In this document: piece after piece, positions 33,949 through 42,649 of the stretch
How positions within the stretch are numbered: position 1 is the stretch's first letter
How the letters are laid out: each line of letters opens with the position of its first letter
From: Chitinophaga pinensis
GTDB lineage: Bacteria > Bacteroidota > Bacteroidia > Chitinophagales > CAIOSU01
DNA: 64,000 nucleotides
Reading direction: 5' to 3'
Assembly (NCBI GenBank): GCA_945901065.1
Contig: CAMDKI010000003.1
Coordinates: 310,001 to 374,000 of the forward strand
Translations under genes and position numbers: made by a program
The notes under the pieces: generated by a model
Databases searched by the model: none
Told to the model about the DNA's origin: nothing
What the model saw: only the letters and a program-made list of their open reading frames with translations

Positions 33949-34228
33949 AGTCCTCCCTTAGCCAGGGTATATAGTCGCTTATTGATTTTGGCTCGGGTAT
34001 AGGGCCTTTGTACCTGTACCCTCTTATTCGGCGGGCGCCTTTCCAGCGCAAGCGCTCTAGCACCATGGCTATTTTGGCATCGTCTATTTCGGAGCAGTTT
34101 TCGGGCTCTTCTTCGTTGGCAGCTTCGGTTTCATCGGCTTTTGGGTAATAGTATCGCTTGTTTTCGTTAGGTAAGCCAGTTATAGGGTTCAGGTTTAGGT
34201 TCATTTTAGCTTTTTGGTCTCGTTTCAT
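33947..34228 (-). CDS. Hypothetical protein (93 aa)
   Basis: A 93-residue soluble protein with a basic start, an acidic middle (EEEPENCSEIDDAK) and a basic region (LRWKGARRIRGYRYKG). No family is recognised. It is the last of three small genes transcribed away from the S24 repressor at 35220, so it may be under that repressor's control. Confidence 0.55.
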   Translation of the reverse strand: MKRDQKAKMNLNLNPITGLPNENKRYYYPKADETEAANEEEPENCSEIDDAKIAMVLERLRWKGARRIRGYRYKGPIPEPKSISDYIPWLRED

Positions 34229-34254
34229 GGCATTGGTTTTTTGGGTCCGCTTGG

Positions 34255-34569
34255 TTATTTAAATATGCTGATGTTGTTACTGGGCTGGCTTTGCTCGCAG
34301 TAGCTCACAAACCGGGCTACCAGCTCTTGTTTATATGGTTTGGGCAAATGGTCTACCCAGGTTTTTAGGTCGGTTGTGTAGTAGGTTTGCGAAACATCTT
34401 CGGCTTTGTTGTTATAGCGCTCTAGCATTAACTCGTATGGTTGGTGCTGTTCGCAAAAGTGGTCTAGCTCGCTCCATGGCACTTCCAAAACGGTAGCACT
34501 CACATCCTGCTCATAGTAGTATATAATTTGCAGGATCGGGTCTATATCAATTATGGTTTCTAGGTGCAT
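34255..34569 (-). CDS. Hypothetical protein (104 aa)
   Basis: From the ATG at 34569 (MHLETIIDIDP) this encodes about 104 residues; a TTG eight codons upstream is also possible. The protein is acidic and aromatic (YYYEQDVSATVLEVPWSELD), with no membrane segment. No family is recognised. It is the middle gene of the three small genes opposite the S24 repressor. Confidence 0.5.
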   Translation of the reverse strand: MHLETIIDIDPILQIIYYYEQDVSATVLEVPWSELDHFCEQHQPYELMLERYNNKAEDVSQTYYTTDLKTWVDHLPKPYKQELVARFVSYCEQSQPSNNISIFK

Positions 34570-34677
34570 AGGTTGGCCATCTAGCCAAGGCAAGGTGCTT
34601 GGCTACAAAAAAATATTGCAGCAGTTGCTGCTCAAAAAATAGAGGTGCCCCAGTTCTTTGGCTGCGGTAAGGGTCTT

Positions 34678-34929
34678 TTATGCAGCAACCTTTTGGCTAC
34701 TATAGTGTGCTTGGGGTGGTAGCTCTTGTTTAAGATTTTGTTCCATTTCGGCGGCAAGCCCATCCAATCGGGCATCTCGGGCAATATGTATTAGGTAGGG
34801 CCCAAGGGTAAGTAGCCCATGGGTGTTCAGGCGTTCAAACCTATTACGTATAAGGTGTTTGAGTATCTCTTTTGCTCGGTTGTGTGGTTGCATGTGCCTT
34901 GGTTTATAGGTTTTTTCACGGTACTTCAT
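34678..34929 (-). CDS. Hypothetical protein (83 aa)
   Basis: An 83-residue basic, helical protein beginning MKYREKTYKPRHMQ and containing RAKEILKHLIRNRFERL and LTLGPYLIHIARDARL. It might bind nucleic acid but no domain is recognised. It is the first gene of the leftward small-gene run, starting 290 bases from the divergent repressor gene. Confidence 0.5.
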   Translation of the reverse strand: MKYREKTYKPRHMQPHNRAKEILKHLIRNRFERLNTHGLLTLGPYLIHIARDARLDGLAAEMEQNLKQELPPQAHYSSQKVAA

Positions 34930-35219
34930 TGGTAAAGTCTTAGCAGTTTGCTTTATGCCGTTGTGTTACCAACTGGTGTGTCGTAAAAAGCGATACACGT
35001 ATTGCAATGGCGATAAATTGCATTATTTGCAGGGCCTTTCAACTATTCATAAAGTATATTCTGGTATAAAAGGCTTCGTTTAAACGAAGAGTTATTAAGC
35101 GCTTTGCTTGCTAACTTGCATTTTAATTTAAACTTTACTAATATTGTGAAGCAATAGTACAAATTTATAAAGGTATTTTATACTTGTCAAGAAAAAAGAC
35201 GTTAAATTTTTAGGAAAAA
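34930..35219. promoter_or_regulatory. Divergent regulatory gap between small genes and S24 repressor
   Basis: No gene is seen in this 290-base gap, which is AT-rich on the right (35100-35219). It must contain the promoters of both directions. I found no clean palindrome that would mark the repressor's operator. Confidence 0.4.
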
Positions 35220-36230
35220 ATGGATATGAAAATAAACCCCTCTAAATCAAGGGAAAAACTTGGTGAGCGCTTAAAGGAGTTTCGTAAAAGCCTGAAAATG
35301 AATCAAAAAGCTCTAGCGGATGTGCTAAAGGTAGAGCAGGCCTTGATTTCGATGGTAGAGAATAGCAAAACGGAATTTGCTTATTGGCATACTAGAAAGC
35401 TAAGGGAAATTTATAACCTTAACCCTGATTGGTTAGAGTATGGCGAGGGCGAAATGTATTTTGCCAAGCCTGATGGCATAGTAGTTACGGAGCCTATGGA
35501 GGGCTATACCCCTAAGTTTACAAAAAAGCGTACCGATAAGGTAATGGAGGTGGTAGATAAGATTGTGGACGAGCAAGACATTGCCAACTATGAAGACTTC
35601 TGCCTAAAAAACGGGCTTTATCACAACTATTTATACGAGTTTCAGGCCAACCGGATAAAGGACCCCAACAAGTTGGTGTATGATGTGCTATACCGTAAGT
35701 ACAAGGCCAACTTGGGCTATGTTTTTTATGACGATCCGGATATGTTTTTAAAACCCGAGGATGATGTAAGGGTGCTATCAATAGTAGTGGATAGGCAGAA
35801 TAATGAGGTTATAAAGGCGGTACCCGTATATGCCCAAGCAGGTTATCAAAAAGGATTTGCCGACCCTGAGTATATTGAAAACTTGCCCGATTACGATTTT
35901 TATAACGATGACGAAGGCACCTACCGCGTATTTGAGTTGAAGGGTGATAGCATGTATCCGCATTTGATGGAGGGCGATTTTGTAAAGGCCAAGTACCTAC
36001 CTCCAGCTCACTGGCGCGATAAATTGCGCTTAAACGAGGTGTTTATAGTGGTTACACGCGATGGCGTGGTGTGCAAGCAGCTTATTGGCCATGATAGCAC
36101 TACAGGCAATATTCAGTTGCATTCGTTTAACAACCTTTATCAAGACTATACCATAAACCTAACCGAGGTGCATGAGCTGTGGTATTACAAGGGTTTTTAT
36201 AGCCGCCGTACCCTCCGCGATTTTCGTTAA
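35220..36230 (+). CDS. XRE/S24 (LexA/CI-like) transcriptional repressor
   Basis: A 336-residue regulator. Residues ~10-75 are an XRE helix-turn-helix (LGERLKEFRKSLKMNQKALA, VEQALISMVENSKT). The C-terminal ~110 residues form an S24 peptidase-like domain with the Ser in LKGDSMYPHLMEGDFV and the Lys in VVCKQLIG, the catalytic pair of LexA and CI. Self-cleavage on DNA damage is therefore possible, though the usual Ala-Gly site is not obvious. The middle ~150 residues are unassigned. Arrangement with divergent small genes looks like a phage immunity region, but no phage genes are seen. Confidence 0.85.
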   Translation: MDMKINPSKSREKLGERLKEFRKSLKMNQKALADVLKVEQALISMVENSKTEFAYWHTRKLREIYNLNPDWLEYGEGEMYFAKPDGIVVTEPMEGYTPKFTKKRTDKVMEVVDKIVDEQDIANYEDFCLKNGLYHNYLYEFQANRIKDPNKLVYDVLYRKYKANLGYVFYDDPDMFLKPEDDVRVLSIVVDRQNNEVIKAVPVYAQAGYQKGFADPEYIENLPDYDFYNDDEGTYRVFELKGDSMYPHLMEGDFVKAKYLPPAHWRDKLRLNEVFIVVTRDGVVCKQLIGHDSTTGNIQLHSFNNLYQDYTINLTEVHELWYYKGFYSRRTLRDFR

Positions 36231-36347
36231 GTGTTAAGATTTGCAAAAGTTGGCGAATAAAACAGGGTAGCAGGCAACGTGCAATTGCCTTGTTGCGTTT
36301 TTACACCAAGAATGCATTATAGCAGTGTGTTCTTCGGGAGATTGTAG

Positions 36348-36388
36348 AAAACGGGTATGGCTTTGTCGGATTAGCCATACCCGTTTTT
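36348..36388. terminator. Bidirectional terminator
   Basis: AAAACGGGTATGGCT and AGCCATACCCGTTTT form a 15-base perfect stem with A-tract left and T-tract right, so it can serve both the repressor gene and the convergent membrane-protein gene ending at 36387. Confidence 0.85.
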
Positions 36389-36635
36389 ATTTTCTGCGGC
36401 GTTTAGAGTCAAAATCGTTGTTGCCATATCTAGGCTTTGTTCTTTTAAGTAAAAAGCCTTTTAGAGCTACATATAGCAGGCCGGTGCTGGCTGCGGTCAA
36501 TCCAAGAGAGACTAATATACTCCCCCACTTTACATAGCTAAACAAAAATATGCCGATGCCCAGTAGTACAGTGCCCACCAACAGTGGAGCCTTTACCTGA
36601 TTGGGTTGTTGCGGCATAAATGGGCTTTCACTCAT
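36387..36635 (-). CDS. Small two-helix membrane protein
   Basis: An 82-residue protein: polar Gln/Pro-rich start, two hydrophobic helices (PLLVGTVLLGIGIFLFSYV and SILVSLGLTAASTGLLYVAL), and a basic tail (KRTKPRY, SKRRRK) predicted to be cytoplasmic. No named family is recognised. It stands alone. Confidence 0.65.
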   Translation of the reverse strand: MSESPFMPQQPNQVKAPLLVGTVLLGIGIFLFSYVKWGSILVSLGLTAASTGLLYVALKGFLLKRTKPRYGNNDFDSKRRRK

Positions 36636-36754
36636 TATATTATAGGTATTTCGGTGCAGTTACACCAACGTTTAAAAGATTATCAATTGCCACTAGTGGA
36701 ATTAGGCGCAGCAGTAGCTTTCTTGAGGCAATACGTTACAGATATAATACAGCA

Positions 36755-37489
36755 TTACAATTTCTTCAGCTCTTGTATTATTTCATTAATGGTGGGCCTT
36801 TGGTTGTAATCGGGGTGGAAGTATACGTATTTTATTCTGCCATCGGTGCCTATAATATAAGTTGCAGGTACTGGCAAGCGAGCCTCTTTGGTACCGTTGT
36901 ATGTTGCTATGTCGGCATTTAAGAACTCGTTTATCTTCTTTTGATACTCGGTAGTAACGTAAAAATCGAGCTTATAGGCGTTCATAATATGGCCATTCGG
37001 GTCGGCGATTACTGAATAACTCGCTTTGGTTTTTTCTACAGTTTCGCCCACTTTATCCATCGTTTCCGGCGCAATGGCAACCAAAGTAGCCCCAGCATTT
37101 TTGATGTATTTTAGGGAATCTTCGATGGCCGATAGCTGCTTGTTGCACACGGGGCACCACGCACCACGATAGAAAACCAGCACCAGTGGTTTGTCTTTGT
37201 ACAAATCGGGCAAAAACAATTCGTTGCCTTTATGGTCTTTGGCCTTAAAAATAGGTGCCTGGTCGCCTACCTTCAATCCGGCTGGCATGCCTTTGCTATA
37301 ATCAATACCGTATTCATCGTAGTAGCGTTTTTTGTCCTCGTCGGTAAGGCCCTTCAATGCGGGGTCTTCAACGGGCGCTGGTGCAGCGGTGGTATCGGTA
37401 GCAACGGTTTCCGCATCGGTGGTTTCGGTATCGCTTCCGCACGAAAACATCAAAAGCGCCAAAGGCAATAGCAGCAAATACTTTTTCAT
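36755..37489 (-). CDS. Peroxiredoxin-like (AhpC/TSA) lipoprotein
   Basis: A 244-residue lipoprotein from the ATG at 37489. The signal MKKYLLLLPLALLMFSC gives a lipidated Cys17, followed by a Thr/Ala-rich linker. The AhpC/TSA domain starts with KVGDQAPIFKAKDHKGNE and has LVFYRGAWCPVCNKQ, with a CPVC redox pair at 112-115. It is probably tethered in the periplasm and reduces peroxides or thiol substrates. The frame is open 42 codons upstream but without lipoprotein features. Confidence 0.88.
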   Translation of the reverse strand: MKKYLLLLPLALLMFSCGSDTETTDAETVATDTTAAPAPVEDPALKGLTDEDKKRYYDEYGIDYSKGMPAGLKVGDQAPIFKAKDHKGNELFLPDLYKDKPLVLVFYRGAWCPVCNKQLSAIEDSLKYIKNAGATLVAIAPETMDKVGETVEKTKASYSVIADPNGHIMNAYKLDFYVTTEYQKKINEFLNADIATYNGTKEARLPVPATYIIGTDGRIKYVYFHPDYNQRPTINEIIQELKKL

Positions 37490-37615
37490 AGCAACGGGTA
37501 TAAAAGGGTAAAACGTACCTACAAATATGCTAAAAAAATACGGGTTGTCATTACCTAATCTGGCATTAACAAATAACAATTGCGGCAATGTAAAAACGAA
37601 AGTGGCCACGTCCAT

Positions 37616-37953
37616 TATCAGAACCTTTTAATCGGTGAATGGTCGGCTCCCATTCTGCTCGTAGGCTATTTCAGTTCTACGTGCGCCCTTTCTGGCGCCC
37701 CGTTTTAAACGTGATGCCAGGCCATGCCAATGAAAAATGCCAAAAGCAAAAGAAACGAATAAATTTTGGGATTTAAATAGGAGGTTTTCATAAGCTTATC
37801 TTTGAAAATGAAAGAATTGGTACGGTTTTAGTAATTTCCCATTGCGCAGTAGCTTATAAGTATCATGCAGCTGGATTGGGGATTCCATAATCCGTGTAGT
37901 GATTGTTATTAATGCTGCCGCAACCAACTGAAAAACAATAGCTTAAAAATAAA
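37616..37953. other. Intergenic region with one possible tiny gene
   Basis: Apart from the 28-codon reading frame at 37705-37791 on the reverse strand, nothing is recognised in this gap between the peroxiredoxin-like gene and the sigma factor gene. Confidence 0.4.
37705..37791 (-). CDS. Possible 28-residue membrane peptide
   Basis: The reverse strand encodes a 28-residue peptide starting MKTSYLNPKIYSFLLLLAFF and ending GMAWHHV. One hydrophobic helix follows a short basic start. TAGGAGG-like purines are absent but the upstream bases are A/T-rich as usual here. Length alone makes this tentative; it may be chance. Confidence 0.3.
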   Translation of the reverse strand: MKTSYLNPKIYSFLLLLAFFIGMAWHHV

Positions 37954-38541
37954 TTGAACCAAGCGGGGGGCCATATTAACGATGCACAGCAAGCCGATGA
38001 GGCATTGCTGGAGGCGTACCGTAAACTGGGCGAACCTGAATATTTGGCCGAGCTTTATCGTAGGCACCTGCATTTGGCACTAGGTGTTTGTATGAAATAT
38101 TTGAAAGACGCCGCCGCTGCCCAAGATGCTGTAGCCGATGTGTTTGAAAAGTTGGCTAAAGATTTGCGGGATAGGGAAGTGGAGCAGTTTAAACCTTGGC
38201 TATACACCGTAACCAAAAACCACTGCTTGCAACTGTTACGAAAAGAGCAAGTGCAGGTAGGCCGCACTAAAGAGTATACGCAATTTTTGGAGTCGGTTAT
38301 GGAAACGGAGGAGGAACCGCATCTTCATAAAGAGGACGAAAAAGAATTATTGTTACAAAGGCTGGAAACGAGCATAGAGGCGCTCAACCCCGACCAAAGA
38401 CAGTGCATTGTGCTGTTTTATATTGAGGGCAAGAGCTACAAGGAGATTGTGGACCAAATGGGCCTAACCGATATGCAAGTAAAAAGCCACATACAAAACG
38501 GTAAACGCAACCTAAAGAATTTGATTGAAAAACGACCATGA
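37954..38541 (+). CDS. ECF-type sigma factor with TTG start
   Basis: A 195-residue sigma-70 family protein. Region 2: LYRRHLHLALGVCMKYL, AQDAVADVFEKLAKDL, FKPWLYTVTKNHCLQLL; region 4: LNPDQRQCIVLFYIEGKSYK and GLTDMQVKSHIQNGKRNLK. No in-frame ATG lies near the expected N-terminus, so the TTG at 37954 is the likely start. The stop overlaps the anti-sigma gene by four bases (ATGA), indicating co-translation with its regulator. Confidence 0.9.
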   Translation: MNQAGGHINDAQQADEALLEAYRKLGEPEYLAELYRRHLHLALGVCMKYLKDAAAAQDAVADVFEKLAKDLRDREVEQFKPWLYTVTKNHCLQLLRKEQVQVGRTKEYTQFLESVMETEEEPHLHKEDEKELLLQRLETSIEALNPDQRQCIVLFYIEGKSYKEIVDQMGLTDMQVKSHIQNGKRNLKNLIEKRP

Positions 38542-39890
38542 ACGACCTGAGGGAACGATATGATTTTTTGTTTGACGGCAGTGGCGACCTGACCCAGGAA
38601 ACCTTGTTGCTATATGTGTTTGGCCCGCTCGAAAATGAAGCGCGCCAAGCCGTTGAGCAGCATTTGGATGGCTGTGAGATGTGCCGTGATGCGGCCGAGG
38701 GCATGGCTTTGCTCGGCACCAAAGAGCAGGCCATTGGTGCATTGGCTATGGCGGATGCCAAGCTAATGAAGCGCTTGGAAGTGCTTAAACAGAAAGTTAC
38801 CCGCGATGGCCGAGAGACATTCATGAATCAAGCTAACAGCAAAGAGCCGTTTAAACTAAAAGCAGAGAAACCGCAACGCCGCATGGCTTGGTACCGCTAT
38901 GCTGTGGCGGCAAGCTTACTATTGGTGGTTGGTTCAGCTTTTTGGTTCTTCAATCAAACCATGCAAAACCAAGCGGAAGGCATTGCCATGGGTAAAGAGG
39001 ATAGTTTGGGGTTGTTTAAAAAATCGAAGGATGCAGAAACTGGCAGTTATAGCATTGATGCCGAAAGTACACCAATAGAAGAGACAAGCGTTGTTTTAGA
39101 CAGCGTAAGCACTATAACTTCAACTATTAGTGGAACAAGCGCCCCTAATACTTACGAGCGGACTCCGGGCGGTAGGGCAGACAAAGAGCTTAACGGAGCT
39201 TCAAATGGTTCAGGTGCAGGGTCTTATAAAGTAACCGTTGCAGATGCTAATGGAAATGCGAAATCGAAAAAGGAAGAAGGTAATTTTGTAGCCCAAAAGC
39301 CTAGCGCTTCAGCTCCTGCCGAAAGCGAGCCAATGCCTACTGCAGACGAAGAAATTCAATTGGAAAGGCCTGACGATTTGGTGGTATTGGAAGAAGTATC
39401 GGCAGATAAGGATAGGTTTAGAAATATGGATGATAAGTTGAAAACAGTACAAGATGATACTGTTTCGGTTGTTAATACTAACAATAGCAGTGTTTCTGCA
39501 GGTAGAACTGCACCAGTGCCAGTTACGGTAAACAAAGGTTCCAGCAATGATAATTTTAGTGTTTCCAACGCCGCAAACCTGTCCCTTACCGATGCTTCGG
39601 TAGCACAAGCCCAATACCCGGGCGGTATGGATGAAGTGCAAAAGTATTTTGATAAAGTGGTGTACCCGCCTGGTACCCCGAAGGGCTACAAAGGGGTAAT
39701 TACTTTTGAGGTGAAGTTTGATAAGAAGGGCAAAATTGTAAAATCGACCATTGTACAGGGTGTTGGCGAACCGTTGGATACCCTGTTGTATATACACCTT
39801 AACAAAATGCCCAATTGGGAGGCCCCGCAGCCTTATGGTGAGCCTTTTGAAAGCACTAGGTTGATTACGGTTGAGGTAACGGTGCGGTAG
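38538..39890 (+). CDS. Anti-sigma factor fused to a TonB-like C-terminal domain
   Basis: A 450-residue single-pass membrane protein coupled to the upstream sigma gene. The cytoplasmic start has a zinc-finger-like anti-sigma motif (VEQHLDGCEMCRDA). One membrane helix follows at about residues 121-137 (YAVAASLLLVVGSAFWFF). The periplasmic part is a long Ser/Thr/Asn-rich linker ending in a domain like the TonB C-terminus (YKGVITFEVKFDKKGKIVKS, PNWEAPQPYGEP). It should hold the sigma factor inactive until a periplasmic signal arrives; the TonB-like domain is probably the sensor or partner-binding part, by inference. Confidence 0.83.
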   Translation: MNDLRERYDFLFDGSGDLTQETLLLYVFGPLENEARQAVEQHLDGCEMCRDAAEGMALLGTKEQAIGALAMADAKLMKRLEVLKQKVTRDGRETFMNQANSKEPFKLKAEKPQRRMAWYRYAVAASLLLVVGSAFWFFNQTMQNQAEGIAMGKEDSLGLFKKSKDAETGSYSIDAESTPIEETSVVLDSVSTITSTISGTSAPNTYERTPGGRADKELNGASNGSGAGSYKVTVADANGNAKSKKEEGNFVAQKPSASAPAESEPMPTADEEIQLERPDDLVVLEEVSADKDRFRNMDDKLKTVQDDTVSVVNTNNSSVSAGRTAPVPVTVNKGSSNDNFSVSNAANLSLTDASVAQAQYPGGMDEVQKYFDKVVYPPGTPKGYKGVITFEVKFDKKGKIVKSTIVQGVGEPLDTLLYIHLNKMPNWEAPQPYGEPFESTRLITVEVTVR

Positions 39891-40031
39891 TTTTGTAGTA
39901 TAAATCTCAACTTACCCTAAAAATTAGGGCAAAGCCGATAAGGAGGTGCTAAGAAATGGTTGGTTTTATATTTATTACCTCATTTCCCGTTTATTTTGGC
40001 ATTTCTCCTTTCATATCTCATATTTGCAACC

Positions 40032-40490
40032 ATGAGGTTTCTAATGGTTTGTTTAGGAAATATTTGTAGGTCGCCGCTGGCGCATGGTATTTTGGAAGCC
40101 AAAATAGCTGAGCAAGGGCTTGATTGGACTGTTGACTCTGCCGGTACTTCGGGCTGGCATGCGGGCGGACCGCCAGATGTTCGCTCGGTGCGAGTAGCCA
40201 AAAAATATGGATTGGATATTAGTGGCCAGCATAGCCGCCAGTTTCGGCACTACGATTTTGAGGCTTTTGACGTTATATATGTTATGGACCGCAGTAACCT
40301 AGCCAACGTGTTGGCCCTTGCCGCTACCGACAAAGAACGGGCTAAGGTGCATATGATATTGAACGAGATATACCCTGGCCAAAACCGCGAAGTACCGGAC
40401 CCCTACTACGACGACAACGGCTTTGAGGAGGTTTATGCTATGCTAGATAAAGCATGCGATGCGGTGGTTAGTCGATGGAAGGTTGGCTAA
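40032..40490 (+). CDS. Low-molecular-weight protein-tyrosine phosphatase
   Basis: A 152-residue phosphatase from the ATG at 40032 (MRFLMVCLGN). The P-loop CLGNICRSPLAHG gives nucleophile Cys7 and Arg13, and EVPDPYYDD near residue 122 supplies the general-acid Asp. It removes phosphate from tyrosines; in bacteria often linked to polysaccharide export kinases, but none is nearby. The frame is open upstream, but without conserved residues. Confidence 0.93.
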   Translation: MRFLMVCLGNICRSPLAHGILEAKIAEQGLDWTVDSAGTSGWHAGGPPDVRSVRVAKKYGLDISGQHSRQFRHYDFEAFDVIYVMDRSNLANVLALAATDKERAKVHMILNEIYPGQNREVPDPYYDDNGFEEVYAMLDKACDAVVSRWKVG

Positions 40491-40571
40491 TTGGTAATTG
40501 GTTATTGGTTAACTAGTTGAGGGGAAATTCCATTGTCTAATAACCAATAAACCAATAACTACTTACCAATA
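40487..40571. repeat. Imperfect ATTGGTT heptamer block with inverted half
   Basis: TAATTGG/TTATTGG-type units repeat on the left (40490-40515) and their complement (CCAATAA) on the right (40540-40571), so the block can also fold back. It lies between two convergent genes and covers the 3' end of the right one. Confidence 0.55.
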
Positions 40572-41242
40572 ATAATCTGCTCCATAAATGTTTCCTGCCC
40601 TAGGCTAATGTGCAGCCAGTAAACACCTGCATCGTAAGGGCGGATGTTGAGCATTTTGCCTACAAAGCGTTCTTCGTAAAATACCCGCTGGCCCAACATA
40701 TTCATAAGCGTGATGGTGGCATCGCCAGCATAGTCATGGTCGATAAAAACGGAGTTTACCGCAGGGTTGGGATATATGCGCACGGTAACTGGGCTGCCAA
40801 TTATTGAAATTGCCGTTGGTTCTGAAACTTCACGCACGGGTTGACCGCTCCAGGGGCAAAACTGCCCTATGTTGTTCAACCAATAGGCGGTATCGGCATC
40901 CAAATCGGTATACGGGCAGCCATCGCAAACCTCGATGGCTATCTCTACCAAACTCCATTCGTTGGGTACAAAGTGCCATTTAAACGAATGGCTGGCATTG
41001 CGGTTATGGCCCCCATCTCCTGCATCAATGGGGCCATTAATAAAGTTGCGCTGCTGCATTGGGCGCGCTATGTTAGCTAGTATTGAATCAATTACCGCTT
41101 GGTTGTTGGTGGCGGCTATAAAAGCGGTATCCTGCCAATTGCCGTGGCCACATTGGGTGGTAAATTGAAAGTAACGGGTTTGTTGGGCATGTACCACAAT
41201 ACTAAACAGCAGCAATAAGGAGCAGAGGTATTTGGCTTGCAT
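40559..41242 (-). CDS. Small secreted protein with T9SS sorting domain
   Basis: A 227-residue exported protein. Signal peptide MQAKYLCSLLLLFSIVVHAQ-Q; a ~120-residue middle domain with Cys residues (FTTQCGHGNWQDTAF, IEVCDGCPYTDLD, FCPWSG) that I do not recognise; and a C-terminal type IX secretion sorting domain (VRIYPNPAVNSVFIDHDY ... YDAGVYWLHISLG). The mature protein is expected at the cell surface or secreted. Confidence 0.88.
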   Translation of the reverse strand: MQAKYLCSLLLLFSIVVHAQQTRYFQFTTQCGHGNWQDTAFIAATNNQAVIDSILANIARPMQQRNFINGPIDAGDGGHNRNASHSFKWHFVPNEWSLVEIAIEVCDGCPYTDLDADTAYWLNNIGQFCPWSGQPVREVSEPTAISIIGSPVTVRIYPNPAVNSVFIDHDYAGDATITLMNMLGQRVFYEERFVGKMLNIRPYDAGVYWLHISLGQETFMEQIIIGK

Positions 41243-41304
41243 GATAACCTGTTTTTAGGAGAACGATACAAGTAGCGCTGCAGTTGCCTCTGGCTGCAAT
41301 AAAG

Positions 41305-41886
41305 TTATTGCTCGCTAACCATGGAGTTGTATATATGCACGTTTTCGCCCTCTTGCTCGGCTAAGCGGTCGAGCATCCAAGCAAGACCTTTTTTGCGCAC
41401 CACATAGGTGTCCGACCATTTATCGTGCCAGCCACGGCTATAATCGCCGAGGCAAGAAAAAGCCTCGAATGGAACCAATCTTGAAAAACTGCGTCCCAAT
41501 ATCTGTCCTACGGTTGGCTTTTGGCCATACTCATCAACCACTACACATTGGGTTGCCAGTTTGCCCGGTGTGGTTTGAAAAACCGCTTCGAAAAAGAAGT
41601 AATAGAAAACCAAAAAACCATATTGTAGCAGGTTTCCTAAGCCAGAGTCTAGAAATGCTTCATCGCCCGTTGCAATCACTATGCCCGCCATAATGCCTAT
41701 TGCTAAAATGTAAAAGATTATTAGGTCAAGGATATAGTGTCCAAACCTTGCGCCGGCGCTTACGGTTTTTACAGTTATACGGGTTCTATACGCTTCTGAT
41801 CTTTGTTTGGGTATTTCGCCCGGTGCGCTTGCTGGTTGAAAGGCATTTCTTTCGCCGTCAATATATATCTCCGATAGTTTTTTCAT
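41305..41886 (-). CDS. RDD family membrane protein
   Basis: A 193-residue protein with the RDD domain: AGARFGHYILDLIIFYILA with conserved Arg and Asp, a second helix pair around LLQYGFLVFYYFFFEAVF, then TTPGKLATQCVVVDEYGQKP and LGRSFSRLVPFEAFSCLG, with WHDKWSDTYVV at the end. RDD proteins are small integral membrane proteins, some proposed as ion exchangers; the function here is unknown. Confidence 0.88.
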   Translation of the reverse strand: MKKLSEIYIDGERNAFQPASAPGEIPKQRSEAYRTRITVKTVSAGARFGHYILDLIIFYILAIGIMAGIVIATGDEAFLDSGLGNLLQYGFLVFYYFFFEAVFQTTPGKLATQCVVVDEYGQKPTVGQILGRSFSRLVPFEAFSCLGDYSRGWHDKWSDTYVVRKKGLAWMLDRLAEQEGENVHIYNSMVSEQ

Positions 41887-41993
41887 TTCCCTTTTTTAAC
41901 TGTTAATGAGCTTCTAAAATAGTATCAATTTGTTTAAAAAGGGCAGATAGTTAATTAAACTTTTCTATCGCTTACCACAACATCATTTTATAT

Positions 41994-42611
41994 CTATACC
42001 GGTTCTTTCCAGCGCTGGGTATACCAAGCCTCAATATGGGTTTCGTGCTTTTTAATGGAGTGTGTTACAGGTGGTTTGCTGTATAAAACGGCCAAATGGT
42101 TGGGGATAATGGCATAATCAAACTCCCAAAGTTTACTGAGGTCTTTTTCGCTAAATGCTTCCAATGCCTCCATATCCTGCAGCTCATCGGTAAAGTATAC
42201 GCCTGTTTGGTTCAACTCCTTATGCACGGCTCGAACGAGAAACTTTATCAATGGATAGGTTTCTTGGTAATACTCGCCATTATAATAGTTTTGTAGCTCT
42301 TCGGTCTCGATGTAAAGGTTAAATGCCAGCCAATAGTCTGCCCCTTTTGGCTCTTCGCTAAGCAGACTAATAAATACGTACGGCGACACTTGCGTATCCA
42401 TCACTTGGGTTGCATAGTCGGGTGGTGCGGTAAACGTTGAAAATACTGCGCCTACTTCATCGCGCTCCCACTTAAACGAAGCCATAGATTCGGCTATTGC
42501 TTCGTTCCAAAGCCCAATGGCTTTTAGTGCATTCACAAACCTATCCAATGCTAGCTGGTAATTAGCTTCGGTTACTTTGGCATAGGTCTGTATGTTGCTA
42601 ATCTCTCCCAT
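41994..42611 (-). CDS. Hypothetical soluble protein (205 aa)
   Basis: A 205-residue acidic protein with many aromatic residues, for example ADYWLAFNLYIETEELQNYY and LSKLWEFDYAIIP. No signal peptide, membrane helix or known domain is recognised. It stands between oxyR and the RDD gene on the same strand, with 38 bases to oxyR. Confidence 0.7.
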   Translation of the reverse strand: MGEISNIQTYAKVTEANYQLALDRFVNALKAIGLWNEAIAESMASFKWERDEVGAVFSTFTAPPDYATQVMDTQVSPYVFISLLSEEPKGADYWLAFNLYIETEELQNYYNGEYYQETYPLIKFLVRAVHKELNQTGVYFTDELQDMEALEAFSEKDLSKLWEFDYAIIPNHLAVLYSKPPVTHSIKKHETHIEAWYTQRWKEPV

Positions 42612-42649
42612 TTATGTCCTAATTAACTAATAACAAATTTACCAATCAA

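Noticed and set aside
34594..34677. Possible frameshifted extension joining two small genes through a T-run
   Set aside because: A frame can be read (FEQQLLQYFF) but it lacks a start and joins neither neighbour in a single shift; kept as non-coding.
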